Shown piece by piece: positions 27,390 to 43,329 of a stretch of 64,000 nucleotides of DNA (within the stretch, counting starts at the first letter, position 1; each line of letters opens with the position of its first letter). This DNA is from Chelydra serpentina (taxonomy: Eukaryota; Chordata; Testudines; Chelydridae): positions 56,602,501 to 56,666,500 of the forward strand of contig JBAIAC010000006.1 of the NCBI GenBank assembly GCA_037349315.1, in the 5' to 3' direction. The position numbers and the translations under genes were made by a program. Below the pieces are notes generated by a model that did no database searches, was not told where the DNA came from, and saw nothing but the letters and a program-made list of their open reading frames with translations.

Positions 27390-29520
27390 GACATCAGAGC
27401 TGAGAAACAGGTGGAATGCTGGGGCATAAAGACACAAGCACTTGGGGGTGGCTCTGGAGTCTTTCATCCATTTGCTCTAAGAAGAGCAAAGTACCTTCGA
27501 ACGGAAGGTCCAGAATGGACTGCTGGACTTCCGTTGGCAGTCCTGATGACTGAGCCAAGAGCATCTGTGCATGACCTCCACAGAAGCCATGGATCTATTC
27601 ATTGAATCTGCCTCATCCAGGGTGGCCTGCAGGGAAGCCCTGGCTAGACTTCCCCTCAGCCACCAGAGCAGAGAACTCCTTTCTGGACTCCTGGGGAAGT
27701 GAGTCGTTGAATTTCAACATCAGGTCCCAGATGCTGAAGTCCTATGTCCCCAGCAATGCCTGCTGGTTGGAGATACAGAGCTGTTGACGCCCAGTAGAAT
27801 AGACCTTTTTACTGAAAAGATATAGTCTCGGAGTCTTTTGCCTTGGGGGGGTCACTGCTTGTTGCCCTTGTTTGTCCCGTTCGTTGGCCGCTGCGATCAT
27901 CAGGAACCCAGGAGGGGAGTGGGAGGACAAGTACTCATACTCTTGAGTGGGAACAAAATACTGCTTTTCAGCTCTCTTTGATAGCGGAGATAGGGAGGAT
28001 GTGATTTGCTACAGGGCTTTAACCAGTCCCATGATGGCCTCATAGAGAGAGAGAAAGCCACCTTCAACAGGATCAAAATATCGACCAGGCTGTGGGAGGA
28101 TTCTTTCACTACCTCCACTTCCAGCCCGAGGTTCGAGGTCACTCTTTTTAACAGCTCCTGATGAGCTATGAAGTCGTTGTGGGGAGGTGACAAGCCCGCC
28201 CCTGCCACAGCTTCATCCATGGAAGATGACTAGGAACCTGCACTGGCAGGGGGTTCTCCTCTTCTCCTTCTGCACCAATCTGGTACCGAGAATCGGTACC
28301 ACGCTTGGTACCGCAGTCTAGATTGGATTCTGCTCAATGGGACGGAGGTGCTCTCCTCTCCAAGACCACCGAGTATGAGAGCCTGGAAGGGGGTCTGGCA
28401 TCTGGGAGAAAACCCTATGAGTTCCAAAATGGTCACTACATCTTCATAGGCCAGTGCCCACCTGGGGTGCTGAAACTATTTTTATAGTGGGAGTGCTGAG
28501 AGCCATTGAGTCAAACTGTAAATCCTGTATATAATGGAAACCACTTCAAGCTAGGGGATGTGGCAGCATCCCTAGTTCCAGTACCTATGATGCCCACTGT
28601 GCCAAGCACTCGGGGGTACTGCTATACCTGGATCCACAGCCAAATAAGGGTGACTGGGGTGGGGGGGTATTGGGAACAGTTCCTCAGCTGTGGGTAAGAT
28701 TCTACTTCCGAGTCCAACAATGAGCCTTCCTCTGGGGACAATGGAGGGGCGGTACCACTCAGTGCCGGGGAATAGTGCCACAGTGGGGAGACCAGTGTCG
28801 AGGATAGCAGGGATGGATTCCCTCTCAATGGCCCCAAACAGGAGCTCAGAGCAACAGACTACCTTCTGCTCACTGGCACTGATGTCGCCGACTCTTGTAC
28901 TGCCGATGGCGGTCCTGAAAGCACCAGTACATCCTTGACTGCAACAAATGCCTCCAGGGTAGGCAGCACCATGATCCCGTTGGTGCCGCAATTGTCCCTC
29001 CAGTGCCGAAGGTTAATCTGGGACCAGACTCAGCAGAGCCTGCATACAGGTTGGAGTCAATGGTATTGTCCTTGGAGCGGCAACAGAGGAATAGCCAGAC
29101 TCAGGTCGCATTCTGCTGTGCTCCCCTGCTTGCCTTTCTTCAGTCGGGGAATGCCCCCTCCAAGCCAGCTGCTTATGTTTTTTCTTTGGCAGCAATGACA
29201 GAAAATGGTGCTGAGAGATTCTCATGGCGGGAACAGCACTCTGCACTGACTCCGAGGTACTTGGTGCCAAGTCTGACTGGCTTGGCTCTGATGAGGGCCA
29301 GAGCACTGCCTCGGTCAGGTGTGACTTCAACCTGGTCTCCAGGTACTTCTTAGTAGGGGGCTTGAAGTCCCAGAAGATCTGACAGTGATCCCTGATATGA
29401 GTCTCTCCCAGGAACTTCAGACAATTGGAGTGTGGGTCGCTCACAGGAATGGGCTTGCCGCAGAAGGCACAGGGCTTGAAACACGGAGACTCGGGCATGC
29501 CCAGTACCGGGAGAGGATGA
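27390..29520 (-). pseudogene. DIRS-B gag-like region
   Basis: The most open part is 29013-29498 (161 codons), beginning at the right. It includes CAFCGKPIPVSDPHSNC, a C-x2-C-x9-H-x3-C zinc-finger-like pattern, followed by LGETHIRDHC. The serine-rich region after it, and the tracts down to about 27390, are decayed. Position just inside the right terminus and upstream of RT fits a nucleocapsid-type protein. The same order appears in DIRS-A and DIRS-C. Confidence 0.6.
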
Positions 29521-29886
29521 AGACTCTGCTAACACAGTGAAAACAGCAACTTACTATGTACAACAATTTCACAACTGTCCCAAGAAATAAAGAACTGGGA
29601 CAAAAGAAACAAAAGGAAGGTAGTAAACTAAGACCACAGAGAAGGGTCTTCCACTGAGAGGAGCTTGATGACGCAAGAGGAGCAATTCCAGCGATTGTCA
29701 CAGTTGGAAAGAAGGAACTGAGAAGATACAGGGTTGGCCAGACCCCTTATATGGGCGTGTAAGCAAGTGGCGCCATAGGGTGCTAGAGCCGACCCAATGG
29801 GTATGACTGAGAAAAAAATTTCTGGCAACTATGCTCACGGTGCACACACTCCTGAAGTAGAGCAGACATGTGCAAGCACTTGAAGA

Positions 29887-30247
29887 AACAGTCATTCTGA
29901 GGCAAAGCAGGGAGGCTAGCTGACAGAGTGACCATGCAGAACCGCACATATTTGATTAACTTATTGAGTCTATGGAGGTCAAGGATGGGCCTTATCCTGC
30001 CCTTGGATTTCAGTGTCAGGAAATACCAGGAGTTGAACCTGCAACCGTAGTGTTCTCGCAGAACCTCCTCCACCGCTCCCAATGCTATCAGAGAGCTGAT
30101 CTGCTCGAAGAGCAGTATCTCGTGAGAGGGGTCCCTGAAGAGGGATGGGGAGGAGGCATAGAGAGAAATTGGATGGCGTAGCCCAATCTCAAAGTGTCTA
30201 GGACCCAGCTGCCAAACATTAACAAGACTCAGACACTGTAAAGGCAA
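29887..30247 (-). pseudogene. DIRS-A reverse transcriptase, N-terminal half
   Basis: An open stretch reading GRIRPILDLHRLNKLIKYVR and then VTLSASLPALPQND, the fingers and early palm of a DIRS RT. The frame runs on past the DIRS-B border into B's terminal repeat, which shows that the domain is interrupted there. It is not a functional protein. Confidence 0.72.
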
Positions 30248-30390
30248 GCCAACCTGTCCCCAAAAGAATTGGTGGGATGACGAGGGAGAAAGAAAACTGG
30301 ACCAGTGCTCTGGACGAACGAGTCAAAATGGGCACTTGGCAGACGCCAAAGGAGGGTGCGCATAGCAGCTGGGTCCTGAGCTTGAATGCT

Positions 30391-32415
30391 TCATCTCGTG
30401 AGATCTATCCCTTTTCTGGGTAGCCTTGCTGTCTCAGGGGGAAGGACACACGAAGGGTTGCTGTGGCCTGTATTTCTGAATAGATGCCATACACACCACC
30501 AGCTAGCCCTCAAATCCTTGAAAGAATGCAGAGTTTCATCAACCTTGTCCAAAAACAAGGTTCGGCCATCCAAGGGCAAGTCCTCAATTGTTTGCTGGAC
30601 TTCCAGCATAATCCCAAAGTTCTGGAGCCAGGAAGCCATCCTCATAGTAATTGCGAGGGCCCCAGCCCTGTCTGAAGTGTCCACCACATCAAGGGCAGAT
30701 TGCAAGAACATTTTTACCACCAAGCAGCCCTCAGTGACAAACACCTCAGGCAACAGTTGCTCAAACATAGCCATAGCCAACCATCTAAGGAAGTCATATT
30801 TAGCCATGTTTGGCTTGCTGGTTTGCAATACTCATCCAAAGTGACGATGAGGTGGATAGCTTCCTACCTAGAAGATCTAGGCACTTCGAGTCTCTGTCTT
30901 TGGGGCAGGTCTTGAATCTGTCCTGCTGTACCCTGTCATTCACAGTCGTGAGTCTGGGGCTGTGTCAGAATAAAATCCCTCGTATCCCTGTACCGGAACA
31001 GAACAGCACTTCTCCAAGTGCATGGCCAAGGTCAGTGTACACCAAAGAGCCTTCACAGGCTTGAGGAGTGACTCTTTAATCAGAAGAGCCACTCTCCCAG
31101 GGACAGAGGGTTGGAGAACGTCCATGTGTTTATGGGTATTCTGGAGAAATGCTGCCTGAATACCCACGGACAAAGCCACCCGGCATAACAGGTCCTGGTA
31201 TACCCTGAAGTCCTCTGGGATGGAAGGGGAAGACAAACCAGGCAACACTGCATTGTCCTGGGGCAGCATCTCCAGATGAGGAAACTCCAGTGGCTTCGCG
31301 GGAAGGGGAACCGCAGGCATCTGGTCTTGCAACTGGTCTGCAGCCACCAATGGTGCACAAGCAGAGGATCTCGACCCTGATGACGAGCAAGACTTCTGAG
31401 ACCAAGGAGCTTCCCACTGAGCCCAGGGTGGCCACTGGTATCAGTAAGGCACTGGTATGCATGTCAAGCTTGCTAGCTGTATTAGTCCACTCAGGATGCC
31501 CTCAGGTGAAGCGGAGCAGGAGAATGAGGAGCCCGAGTCTGAAAAAGAGAAGTCTCAGAGACATGGGAGGGGTGACTCCGGAGGGAGCCAACAGGTGATC
31601 TAACTCATCCATAGCCCAGAACGAGTTCGGGATTGGCGTCCCTGATGTAGTCAGCACCACTGGAAAGTCGATGCCGCAGAAAATGTCATCAAAGGCAAAT
31701 GCAAACAATGGTACCGGAGCACCCACGCGCGTCCATGTCATCTGCAGTGTTGACTGTGTCGGTGCCAAGGAAGGGCCCAGTACCAAAGTACTGTCTTCAG
31801 TACTGTGTCCACGCCAATCCCAGAAGCGGTGCTTTCTAGTGCAGTGCCAAGACTTCAGCAGCAGGCTCCAACTGGGGACTCATCGCAGCCACCAGACTTG
31901 TGAAGTCTTGGACCAACAGCAAGGATTAAACTGAAAGGTAGAGCTTCCTGGTACATCGACACCACTGATACTGTCACTACCAGCATCATTCCTATCAGTA
32001 CCAGACTCAATGCGTTCCCTACCCTATACTGAGGGGGGATCAGAAGCACAAGCACCAGCACCATACTGCACACTGGAGACGGTCTCTTGCCAGTCCGTGC
32101 TTTTCTTAGGGGATGCAGAAGAGTCACCTCAGGACCTGGAGCGCTCCCAATCTGTCTTATGCGACCTCTTTTTAGGTGCCAACGATGCAGAAAGGTTCCT
32201 GTGCTTCTTCAGAGAGGCCCTTGCCCCGGAATGGAAAGCAGCAGCACTTTCTCAGCTGGAGGGCAATCTGCAGCCCAAGGAAGGCCTTGGTACTGGGTCA
32301 AGCCTAATGGCCTGCTCAAGCATGTGCTGCTTAAGGAAAAGGTCCCATGCCACCTGAGTCCTCTTCTTGAACGATCAGCAGATTGAACAGTGCTCCTTAA
32401 GGTGGGCTTCACCAA
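30391..32415 (-). pseudogene. DIRS-A gag-like region
   Basis: The clearest frame, 30391-30828, reads KPNMAKYDFLRWLAMAMFEQ, then EVQQTIEDLPLDGRTLFLDK and ETLHSFKDLRASW. DIRS-C at 57917-58207 has EVQAIVNDLPLGHPDLFSER and SLHSFKDSHAALCSLGIY, clearly the same domain. Upstream frames (31502-31786, 30940-31462) are diverged and broken. Function is presumed structural (nucleocapsid-like). Confidence 0.62.
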
Positions 32416-32850
32416 GGCAGAATAAGGACCATTTGTGGGGGGTCACTGTTAGGAATCACCGCTCCACATGAAGGGCAATGCTTGAACCCTACTGAGGACA
32501 TCACCAGGGAGCACTAACTCTACCACTATACTATACACTATAACTTTTAACTACCACTACTAACTAACTAGCTATGAACTATATACAACAAAACTAGGCT
32601 AAGATATACATTTGCAAGATTGTGAAGCAACAACTGCTCAGAGCTCCAACTACAGCCAACTGGTGGTGAGAACAAATTGGGGGGAGAGGGGGACAGCACT
32701 GCCTCATTTAGCCAGAGGAGGGGCTACAGGCATGAGGCGCTAGCACTGTTCGTCTACAGGTACTGCTAGGCAAAAGTCTCCGGCTCTGTCATGCGGGGTG
32801 CACACACACGTACTTGGAATACACATCTGCATCTACTCAAAAAAGAACTA

Positions 32851-33717
32851 AAGTGAGAAAGATATATGCTTCTTTAAGATCAATCAAGCATAGAAAAACA
32901 TCTTGGAGAAATTTCTTGAATTAGAAGAGTGATTTTCCCTCTGGAAATGAAATATTTTGACATGAAGGAGCTAACAACTGCAATTTTATGAGTTTCAATG
33001 TACTCAGTCTTGAGGTTTGTTACCAGGTGTGAGAAACATGTAAGTCAAATGCAAGACGATAATAATGATATTCTGGAAGCTGTGACTGAGTGGGGTACAG
33101 GCAGATAGAAAACAGGAAGTGTGGGGAACCACACTGACAGAAATGTTCTGACAAACTCTAACTACTGTGACATGCACAAATCATACTGACTCCACACAGG
33201 CTCAAAAGGCAGTACTTCATAAACTCTATGCAAATTGTATTGTATATGTGCTTGTTCATTGAACCTGAGGGCAACTGAATCTTTTGCTGGAATTACTGGG
33301 TTTTTTAATCTGTTGAAAACTTGAATGGTTCACCTTAGGAAGACAGGAGTTTTAAAAATTACTCTTTGTACTACATATCTCCTAAGACTGTAGGCGAGCA
33401 GGGATAGATGGAGGAGACAGTGAGCCACCAGGGTTGAATTATTTAAAAATCAATGCATTTACAATAATTGATCATTTAAAAAAAAAGTTTATTGATTTAA
33501 ATCAGATTGAAGCTTTGTAAAACTAATTTGAAAATCTGCGCTATTGAAATTTTACTAAAAGTTATTAAGTTCTACATTTTGTTTTGTTTTTTTAATGCCA
33601 CTGCCAGAGTATCTCTTTGACTTTTGACAAAACTGCTAGAGAGAGAAAATAAAATATTGAAAAATAAAATGTTGGGCAGAATTTTGAAAAACACCCAAAT
33701 ACTTTAGGTGTCTAACA
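32851..33717. other. PHIP intron, no recognised features
   Basis: AT-rich intron sequence between the right terminus of DIRS-A and the foldback MITE. The phrase ttgaaaaacacccaaatact near 33686 echoes the palindromic family at 10416. Nothing else stands out. Confidence 0.45.
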
Positions 33718-33988
33718 GTATGTTTACACTGAAAAAACAACAACACAGCAGCGAGTTTCAGAGTTCAGGTCAAGTGACTTGGGCTTGCACAACAGCACTA
33801 AAAATAGCAGGATAGATGTTTGGGCTTGGGTTGGAGCCTGGACTCTGGAACCTGGCGAGGGACTGGGTCTCAGAGCCTGGGCTCCAGCCTAAGCACAAAC
33901 ATCTACATTACTATTTTTCACCCCTTAGTACAAGCCTGAGTCAGTTGATTCAGCTCTGAGACTTGCTGCCACATGGGTTAAACTTACA
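33718..33988. mobile_element. Foldback MITE with long inverted arms
   Basis: The left half (gtatgtttacactg, gcagcgagtttcagagttca, gatgtttgggcttgggttgg) is the imperfect reverse complement of the right half (caagcctgagtcagttgatt, agctctgagacttgctgcc, gttaaactta). Each arm is about 110-115 bp around a short GC-rich centre. There is no coding content. Class uncertain: the tgtttacact ends resemble other short DNA transposons in the window. Confidence 0.58.
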
Positions 33989-34431
33989 GAATATGTAATT
34001 TAGTAGAAAAATATCACTATGTAAAATCTTAAATTCTATTTACAATTAGGAAGCAAGTATAAAACATCCACTTTAGCATTTTAAGATTACTTTATTTTAT
34101 AAAGAACTGTCAACACAAATAAAAAATGTAAATGAAATTTTTTTTAAAAACCATTAAAAAATAAGATCAGTTTTTCTATTATTTTTATCCACCCTGTGCA
34201 CCACTTCTTAAAAAATTGACATTGATAACATAGTGTATCATTTAAGTTGCTTCTTTTTAAGAAGAACCGTAGAAGATTTTGATTTCTTTTTAGTGTCTGA
34301 TGTCCTAATGACTACAAAAATGCACTCAAGTTAGCCTTCATCAGACAACCAGAGTCATTCCATACAGGATGAAAAGAATGAATAAGTGTAAGATTTTGGC
34401 CCTATTCTGAAGATAATTTATCCCTTTAAAG

Positions 34432-35603
34432 CAGGGGTACTCAAACTAAGGGTCGCAAGGTTATTATGTGGGGAGTTGTGAGCTGACAGCTCCACGCATG
34501 GCTGACAGCCAGAGCCCCGCCATACACAGGGCTGACAGCCCAATACCCTGCAGCTCAGCTCCACCCCCAATCCCACTCCACCTCCAAAGAAAGGGTGCCA
34601 AAACAGAAGTTTGCCCAGAGTGCCATTTTCTCTAAGGACAGCCCTGGGACTGAAACAACATTAGAGGGCTTGATTGTTCAGCAGCTGAAGAGCTGCATTA
34701 AACCGCAGACCAATCATAACACTGAGATTGGCAATAAATAAATATATATATATATATTAATAGACACACAGACAGGGGTGGCACTAGGGGGGGCTTGCGG
34801 GGGCTATATCCACCCCAAAATTTGCCGTAGCCATCCCTACCAGAGCAAAGGTCAAATGTTACGCAGACGTAAGGGTAGCATCATATGTCATTGCCATACT
34901 TACTTCTGCAGTTCTGCGCCGCTGTTGGTGACAGCACTACCTTCAGAGCTGGGCACCTGGCCAGCAGCCGTTGCTCTCCAGCTGCCCAGCTTTGAACACA
35001 GCACCTGCCACCAGCAGCAGCGCAGAAGTAAGGGTGGCAATGGGGCGCTAGTAAGCCTGCTGTGAAAAGTGATATTTGTATGTTTGTTAATATCGCTTTT
35101 TAAAGCAGACTTACTAGCACCCCATTGTCACCCATACTTCTGCACTGCTGCTGACCATGGCACTGCCTTCAGAGCTGGAAGGCTGTGAAAAGTGATATTA
35201 ACAAAAATACAAATATTACTTTCCACAGAAGACTTACTAGCTAGCAAGGCTGCTGTGAAAAGTGATACTTGTATGTTTGTTAATATCGCTTTTCACAGCC
35301 TTCCACACTAACTAGCAAATCAAGTGATATTGACAAAGTTTCTTCATGCCCCCCCAATATTAAACAGTAACTATTTAAAAAAATAACTGTTTTGCTTATA
35401 ACAATAATTCAATAAAAATGTGTTTTAGTCTTAATTTAAAAGCGGTGAGAAAAGGTAAACTCATTTTAAACAATAGGGTTATAAATTTAGCATTTAAAAT
35501 AGTGTTAAATATAAAAAATTTGTTTTTAATGTATAAGTGGGGTAGCACTCAGAGACACGCTGTGCGAAAGCAGTCACTAATACAAAAAATTTGAGAACCA
35601 CTG
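34432..35603. mobile_element. hAT-type DNA transposon, non-autonomous
   Basis: The 8-bp flanks are ctttaaag (34424-34431) and ctttagag (35604-35611), one mismatch apart, as expected for a hAT target duplication. The ends are inverted: CAGGGGTACTCAAACT against CAGTGGTTCTCAAATT. The inside has no transposase frame. It contains three related foldback units of about 45 bp between 35050 and 35305 (tgtgaaaagtgatatttgta type, ending tatcgcttttcaca) and duplicated gcactaccttcagagctgg-like segments. Confidence 0.75.
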
Positions 35604-35611
35604 CTTTAGAG

Positions 35612-37707
35612 GTCAGGATTTCTTTTATTACCTGTTCTAAGGGGCTTATTGACTACATTTTGGGGCTAGAGGGGGTTGGGAGGTTAGGCTAAATGTTTTT
35701 AGTCTTGCCCTTTGTATGACTGAAAAGGGGGAAGAGTCAGATTGAAGAAAACGTGACTGAATGACTTGGTGGGAGGAAGAACAAGGTAAGGCCAGCTAGA
35801 AAGCAAAGGCAATGGTTTAGGCTATAGTATGATCAGAGCAGGTAGCAAACAAACCATGACTCCGGAATGCCAGCAATGTGATGCTCAAATGCTATGCTGT
35901 TGAACACAATATAAATGCCTAAACAGATCCGCTTCCTCCATCATTGTGGGTCCTACTAACAACATTAAAAAAATTTAAGGAAGAAAGAAGACTACACAGG
36001 AAGGTGAAAGAATGAGAAAAAGGATGTGAAAGAAAACATCCATTAAGTAAGGAAAGATTTTGGCCCCACAGGGAGAGTATAGAAAACTTCAGGCTTTATT
36101 CAACCGACCTTTGGCATGTCTTCCTACCTCCAAAAAAAAAAAAAAAAAACCACCAAAAAATCTTCAGTAGCTGTCTCCAAGTAGTCACTAGCAGGTGCAC
36201 AACCCCAGGATTACAGAATCCAAGAGGGTGGATTTATTTCACTAGAAAATTGTTCTTAAGAGGGTTTATTCTATCCCTTGCATTCCAACTTCTGGGCTAT
36301 TGCATATTCCTTCAGTCAAATATAAAGTTGTTCAAGTGTGAAAACCCTCAAAAAAATTGACTGACAATCTCTTTTGATGTTTTCAATACATTCTCACAAC
36401 ACTCTTATCAAAGAGAAGTACCTGATCATCTTTTCATCAAGGAAAGAAATTCTGCAGTTCTTTTAGTGATTTTGAAAAGAAACTAATTACTGTGCTCAAC
36501 CTAATCCCAGTAATAGTGCTGCTGAGCTGAATACTGGTAACATGTCAGCTCAAAGCCTATATGGATGCTAAAGAAAAAGCTGAAGTAGCAAGAAGAGAAG
36601 CAATCATTCTAATCTGTACTAATGTGTGTTGAAAAGAAAAAATTCTGCAAATTTATTGGGACAGCTGGTATAAAAGTAGAAGCACATTATACAGAACAAG
36701 AATCAGAAGTGAACAAGCCCTATATACTCTGGTAAACAATTTACATTTTGTGGCAAGACTCATTACAGCACTCTGGTGTAGCAGATGTGATAAAACTGTA
36801 GAAGCTTAATTTAAAATTACCAAATGGAGATTTCTAAATTAAATATGAAAATGAATAAAATAATCAGTACTAGAGTACTATAAACTCTTGCATTTTGATA
36901 TTAGGTTTTATTCATAGTACCACATTTTCCGTTTTCGATGTCCAGCTGATTTCTGTATTAATGTAGGGATATTAAAGAAGGTACTGAAAGTGATTCCCCA
37001 AGTGAAAGTAACTCCCCATAATTTGTCCCCCACAATTTAAAGCTCATAGCATTACCAAGTAAAAGATCTCTTGGATCCCTTGTTAAACTTACAAGCTACT
37101 GTCTGTGTAAACCATTGATTGTATCTGTTCTCAGAAAGATACTGTATTGCTATGAGAAATTTGCAAACAAGTTATTTGATTTTGTTCTTTATGCATGCTT
37201 TGTACCTAGAAACAGCACAGAAAGACCCCCACCCTCTTTGATTAAAGAGCAGGGAGTCTCAAATAAATTAGTACACACCCCGAAAGTGGTGGAGACAGTA
37301 TGTATGTGGATGGATGCTTGGTGTAGATAATGAATGAATGATCAGGGAGGTGCCAGCCTAGGAATTCAGTGACCATCGGCTGAAGGCGGCATCAAGTGGG
37401 AATGACCAGACAACCCCCGGAGGGTAAACTGGGATCCACCCGACCATCTCAAAGGATGGGAAAAACAAGATAACATCTGACAGCATGGAGCCATCAGGAA
37501 TGTGCCATCTGCTGATTGATTCAGCAACAGCATGATGAAGCAATTCCCATAGACTGACATAGGAATAAATCCCTAGAAGTACAGAACCAAAAGACTAAGA
37601 GCTTTGAGTCTGGTTCTGCAATCGCCCTCCAGGAGCATCAGATGAATCTGACAAGGATTCGGCTCCACCCTCATGGCCAGTAACTTGGCATGAGTAACGT
37701 CTAGGCT
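35612..37707. other. PHIP intron, no recognised features
   Basis: Intronic DNA with an A run at about 36128-36148. Open frames near 37115-37560 lack splice sites or domains consistent with PHIP and show no known fold. Confidence 0.45.
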
Positions 37708-38924
<1,217 letters not shown>

Positions 38925-39190
38925 CTAGTCTGCAGTACAAAAAGTTTCCCAGTAATAGCTATACAGATATTACTATACCAACAAACCCTCCTAGAGTGCT
39001 TTTGCCAGTATAACTTATACCAGCTCCCTGAACAAAACAAGTTATACTGGAAAAAGCACTTTTTTGCCAGTATGAATGCATCTGCACTAGGGTTTTTGCC
39101 TAGTGTTTTAAAAAATGTCTTTTAGAAAAAAATCACCCTCCCCAAACGGACATCACTATTCCAGCAAAAGTTTTAAGTGCAGACCTGGCC
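38925..39190. mobile_element. MITE-like inverted repeat element
   Basis: The ends are inverted: gacctagtctgcagtacaaa at the left, and gtgcagacctggcc at the right, whose reverse complement is ggccaggtctgcac. A second inner foldback is ccagtataacttataccagc with gttatactgg. No protein. Resembles Harbinger-type short elements, but I cannot see a convincing target duplication. Confidence 0.5.
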
Positions 39191-39558
39191 TTTGGCCTCT
39201 TTGCTCCAGAAACGTATCTAGGTCCTTTAACATGGGTCTCTAGAAAATCACCCATATGTTTTGCTAGCTCTGTGGCTGGAAGATTTTAGCAGCAGTTTTC
39301 CTTTGACCTCTTAATGAAAGAGTAGTGCAAACGGGAGTTAAGGTGCATCTGAGAGGAACTAGCTTGAGCAGCTGAATATGCAGTCAAATATATTTAAAAA
39401 ATAAAGTTGAAATCCCTGCTTCAGAACAATATGGTTTATATTTAACGCCTCTTACGTGATTAGGTGCTATGTCAGTAACTAGCATTAGAGTTGAACACAC
39501 TTCAAATTAGCACCATTTGATATAGACCAGTTGAAAGCAGACCATTTGATGTTGCTTA

Positions 39559-40901
<1,343 letters not shown>

Positions 40902-40942
40902 CTGTTACTAGTGTTAGAAAACTGAATGCTGTCAACTTTGTC
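40902..40942 (-). CDS. PHIP: PHIP exon e: 41-nt small exon, WD blade 5 start
   Basis: This small exon encodes DKVDSIQFSNTSN plus two bases of an Arg codon. It has clean borders (atgtag|GAC and AACAG|GTAAGC). It carries the outer strand of blade 5, and the Arg codon is completed by exon f. It is too short to be found as an open frame by length alone; I recognised it from the expected protein sequence and its splice sites. Confidence 0.9.
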
Positions 40943-40985
40943 CTACATAAAGAATACAGAAATTACCAGTGAATTCAATCTATCA

Positions 40986-41926
<941 letters not shown>

Positions 41927-41997
41927 CAGCACTAAAAGAAGAACAGATCATTTGAACTCCAGGGCGAGGACGTTCCATAAACTTTGTTGGCCTCGGA
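41927..41997 (-). CDS. PHIP: PHIP exon c: linker between WD blades 3 and 4
   Basis: This 71-nt exon contributes one base completing a split Asn codon, then 23 codons reading [20 protein letters not shown] and FSA, then one base of a Gly codon. The [17 protein letters not shown] segment is strongly conserved in the PHIP/BRWD family. It is the insertion plus the first strand that leads into blade 4. Borders are tttgtag|TCC and GCTG|GTAAAG. The following intron is short (795 bp), unlike the one before it (12.8 kb). Confidence 0.93.
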
Positions 41998-43224
41998 CTA
42001 CAAATAAGAAAATAATTAAATACAAAAATCATTTTCTTAGGGATATTATCATAATCAGAAGCAAGTCTGTATCTCAAAATAAGTACAGAAGAACAAAATT
42101 AAACATGAAGTAACAGATGGCTAGCCATCTATAAACAATTTTACGTCACTATGCTTCATGATCTGATCTTGTGGAAATTACAGAACCTCTAGATGGACTA
42201 CAATACACATGTATCACAGATTTCTAGCACACTTAATGAGTTGCACTATATTCTTACACAAAACCATGCCCAAAGCCACTTTCAAGAAAAAAAGGTGGAC
42301 ATCAATAGCACTGTGTTTTAAACCAATGAATACATGTGACCTCAACTGTTCCACTGTCTTCACAAAGCAAAACCTTGTTTACACTGCACACAAAAAAGAA
42401 AGCTAGAAGTTGTTTAATAAAAAGATATGCTGAATAAAGGAACGGGTATTAAAAATAGACCAGACTTTGCAGAAAATCTATATTCTTTGTAGGTAACATT
42501 AGCATCACATTGCCCCAAAATTTCAAAAAATATCATGATCTCCTATGTAACTTCCATATATCTGTTCCCTTTTGGACATTTCAGTATCTGATATGAGTAG
42601 TAGAAATGTCAACTAGAGGTTTAATGGTCTAATCCTGTGGCATAAAAATAAAATAAAAAATCCAAATTTCTGCTCTTTTAATCCTTAACTCTCTGATTTT
42701 ACATATATACTGCGGTAGCCTCGAAACAGTAGGTTTTGCATAGTATTCGATCTGCAATCTGAGAGCTCAGTGGAGAGGAGCATTTACACATACAAGTATC
42801 CTTGTTGTAGTTGATTTATACTAAACTCTAAATACTTACATTAAAATTATGTAGGCTTTCCTTTCACGTAAGAAAATAGGAAAATGTATCTATACCTTAC
42901 TGAAAATTTCATTTCTAAGAGTAATGAGGTCCATAGATCCCTGACACTAGGTTTCTGCTCTATGCAGCCTTAGAGGCAAACCAGACCTGTCAATCAGTGG
43001 TTCCACCTCCAAAAAGCATGCCAGCTACGACATTTCCTCAGCCAAGAAAATCTCTAACCACTATATATTTCTATATATCAATACTACCAGTCTCCCATAC
43101 TAAGCAAAGATTGCAATGAAGAAATAGATTTGAAGTACCAACTAATATAATCCCACATCTTTCCCAAAGAAACATCCCGTTCAAGGTGGGCTAGAACTAT
43201 GAACCTCATTATTCCAAAAGCAAA

Positions 43225-43300
43225 ACGTATATGCATTTTCCTATTCTTGTTTGTAATGAGGGCCACAGATCCATGACACTGGGATTTTCATAACAGTATC
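43225..43300. repeat. DIRS-E internal complementary region
   Basis: The phrase gcattttcctattcttgttt runs into gtaatgagggccacagatcc and atgacactgg. The first part pairs with the left outer edge and the second repeats the right terminus. This is the same back-to-back layout as in DIRS-B, in a clearly different DIRS lineage. Confidence 0.65.
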
Positions 43301-43329
43301 CACTCAGAGTGGGAAAAATACATATGCAA

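Larger units (their letters stand above)
24122..29886 (-). mobile_element. DIRS-B: near-complete DIRS-like retrotransposon nested in DIRS-A
   Basis: An element of about 5.77 kb with inverted termini. The left end (from 24122) and the reverse complement of the right end (about 29640-29886) share the order gcacatgtc, gtgtgcgccgtgagca, agctctagtgcccta-type, ccatataag and tctcagttccttctt. An internal complementary region lies at 24367-24464. Minus-strand domains follow in DIRS order from the right: gag, RT, RNase H, tyrosine recombinase. Every coding part has frame breaks, so the copy is inactive, though it is the most complete in the window. It sits inside the RT region of DIRS-A with no obvious target duplication, as expected of DIRS elements. 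Confidence 0.8.
29887..32850 (-). mobile_element. DIRS-A, proximal part (gag, RT start, right terminus)
   Basis: The right terminal repeat occupies about 32690-32850; on the minus strand it starts tttgagtagatgcagatgtg and includes gtgtgtgcacc and ctagcagtacctgt, like DIRS-C and DIRS-G ends. Gag traces run from 32415 down to 30391. The reverse transcriptase starts at 30247 (SLFRDPSHEILLFEQISSLI, then RIRPILDLHRLNKLIKYV) and stops at the insertion point of DIRS-B near 29886. The rest continues at 22860-24121. Confidence 0.75.
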
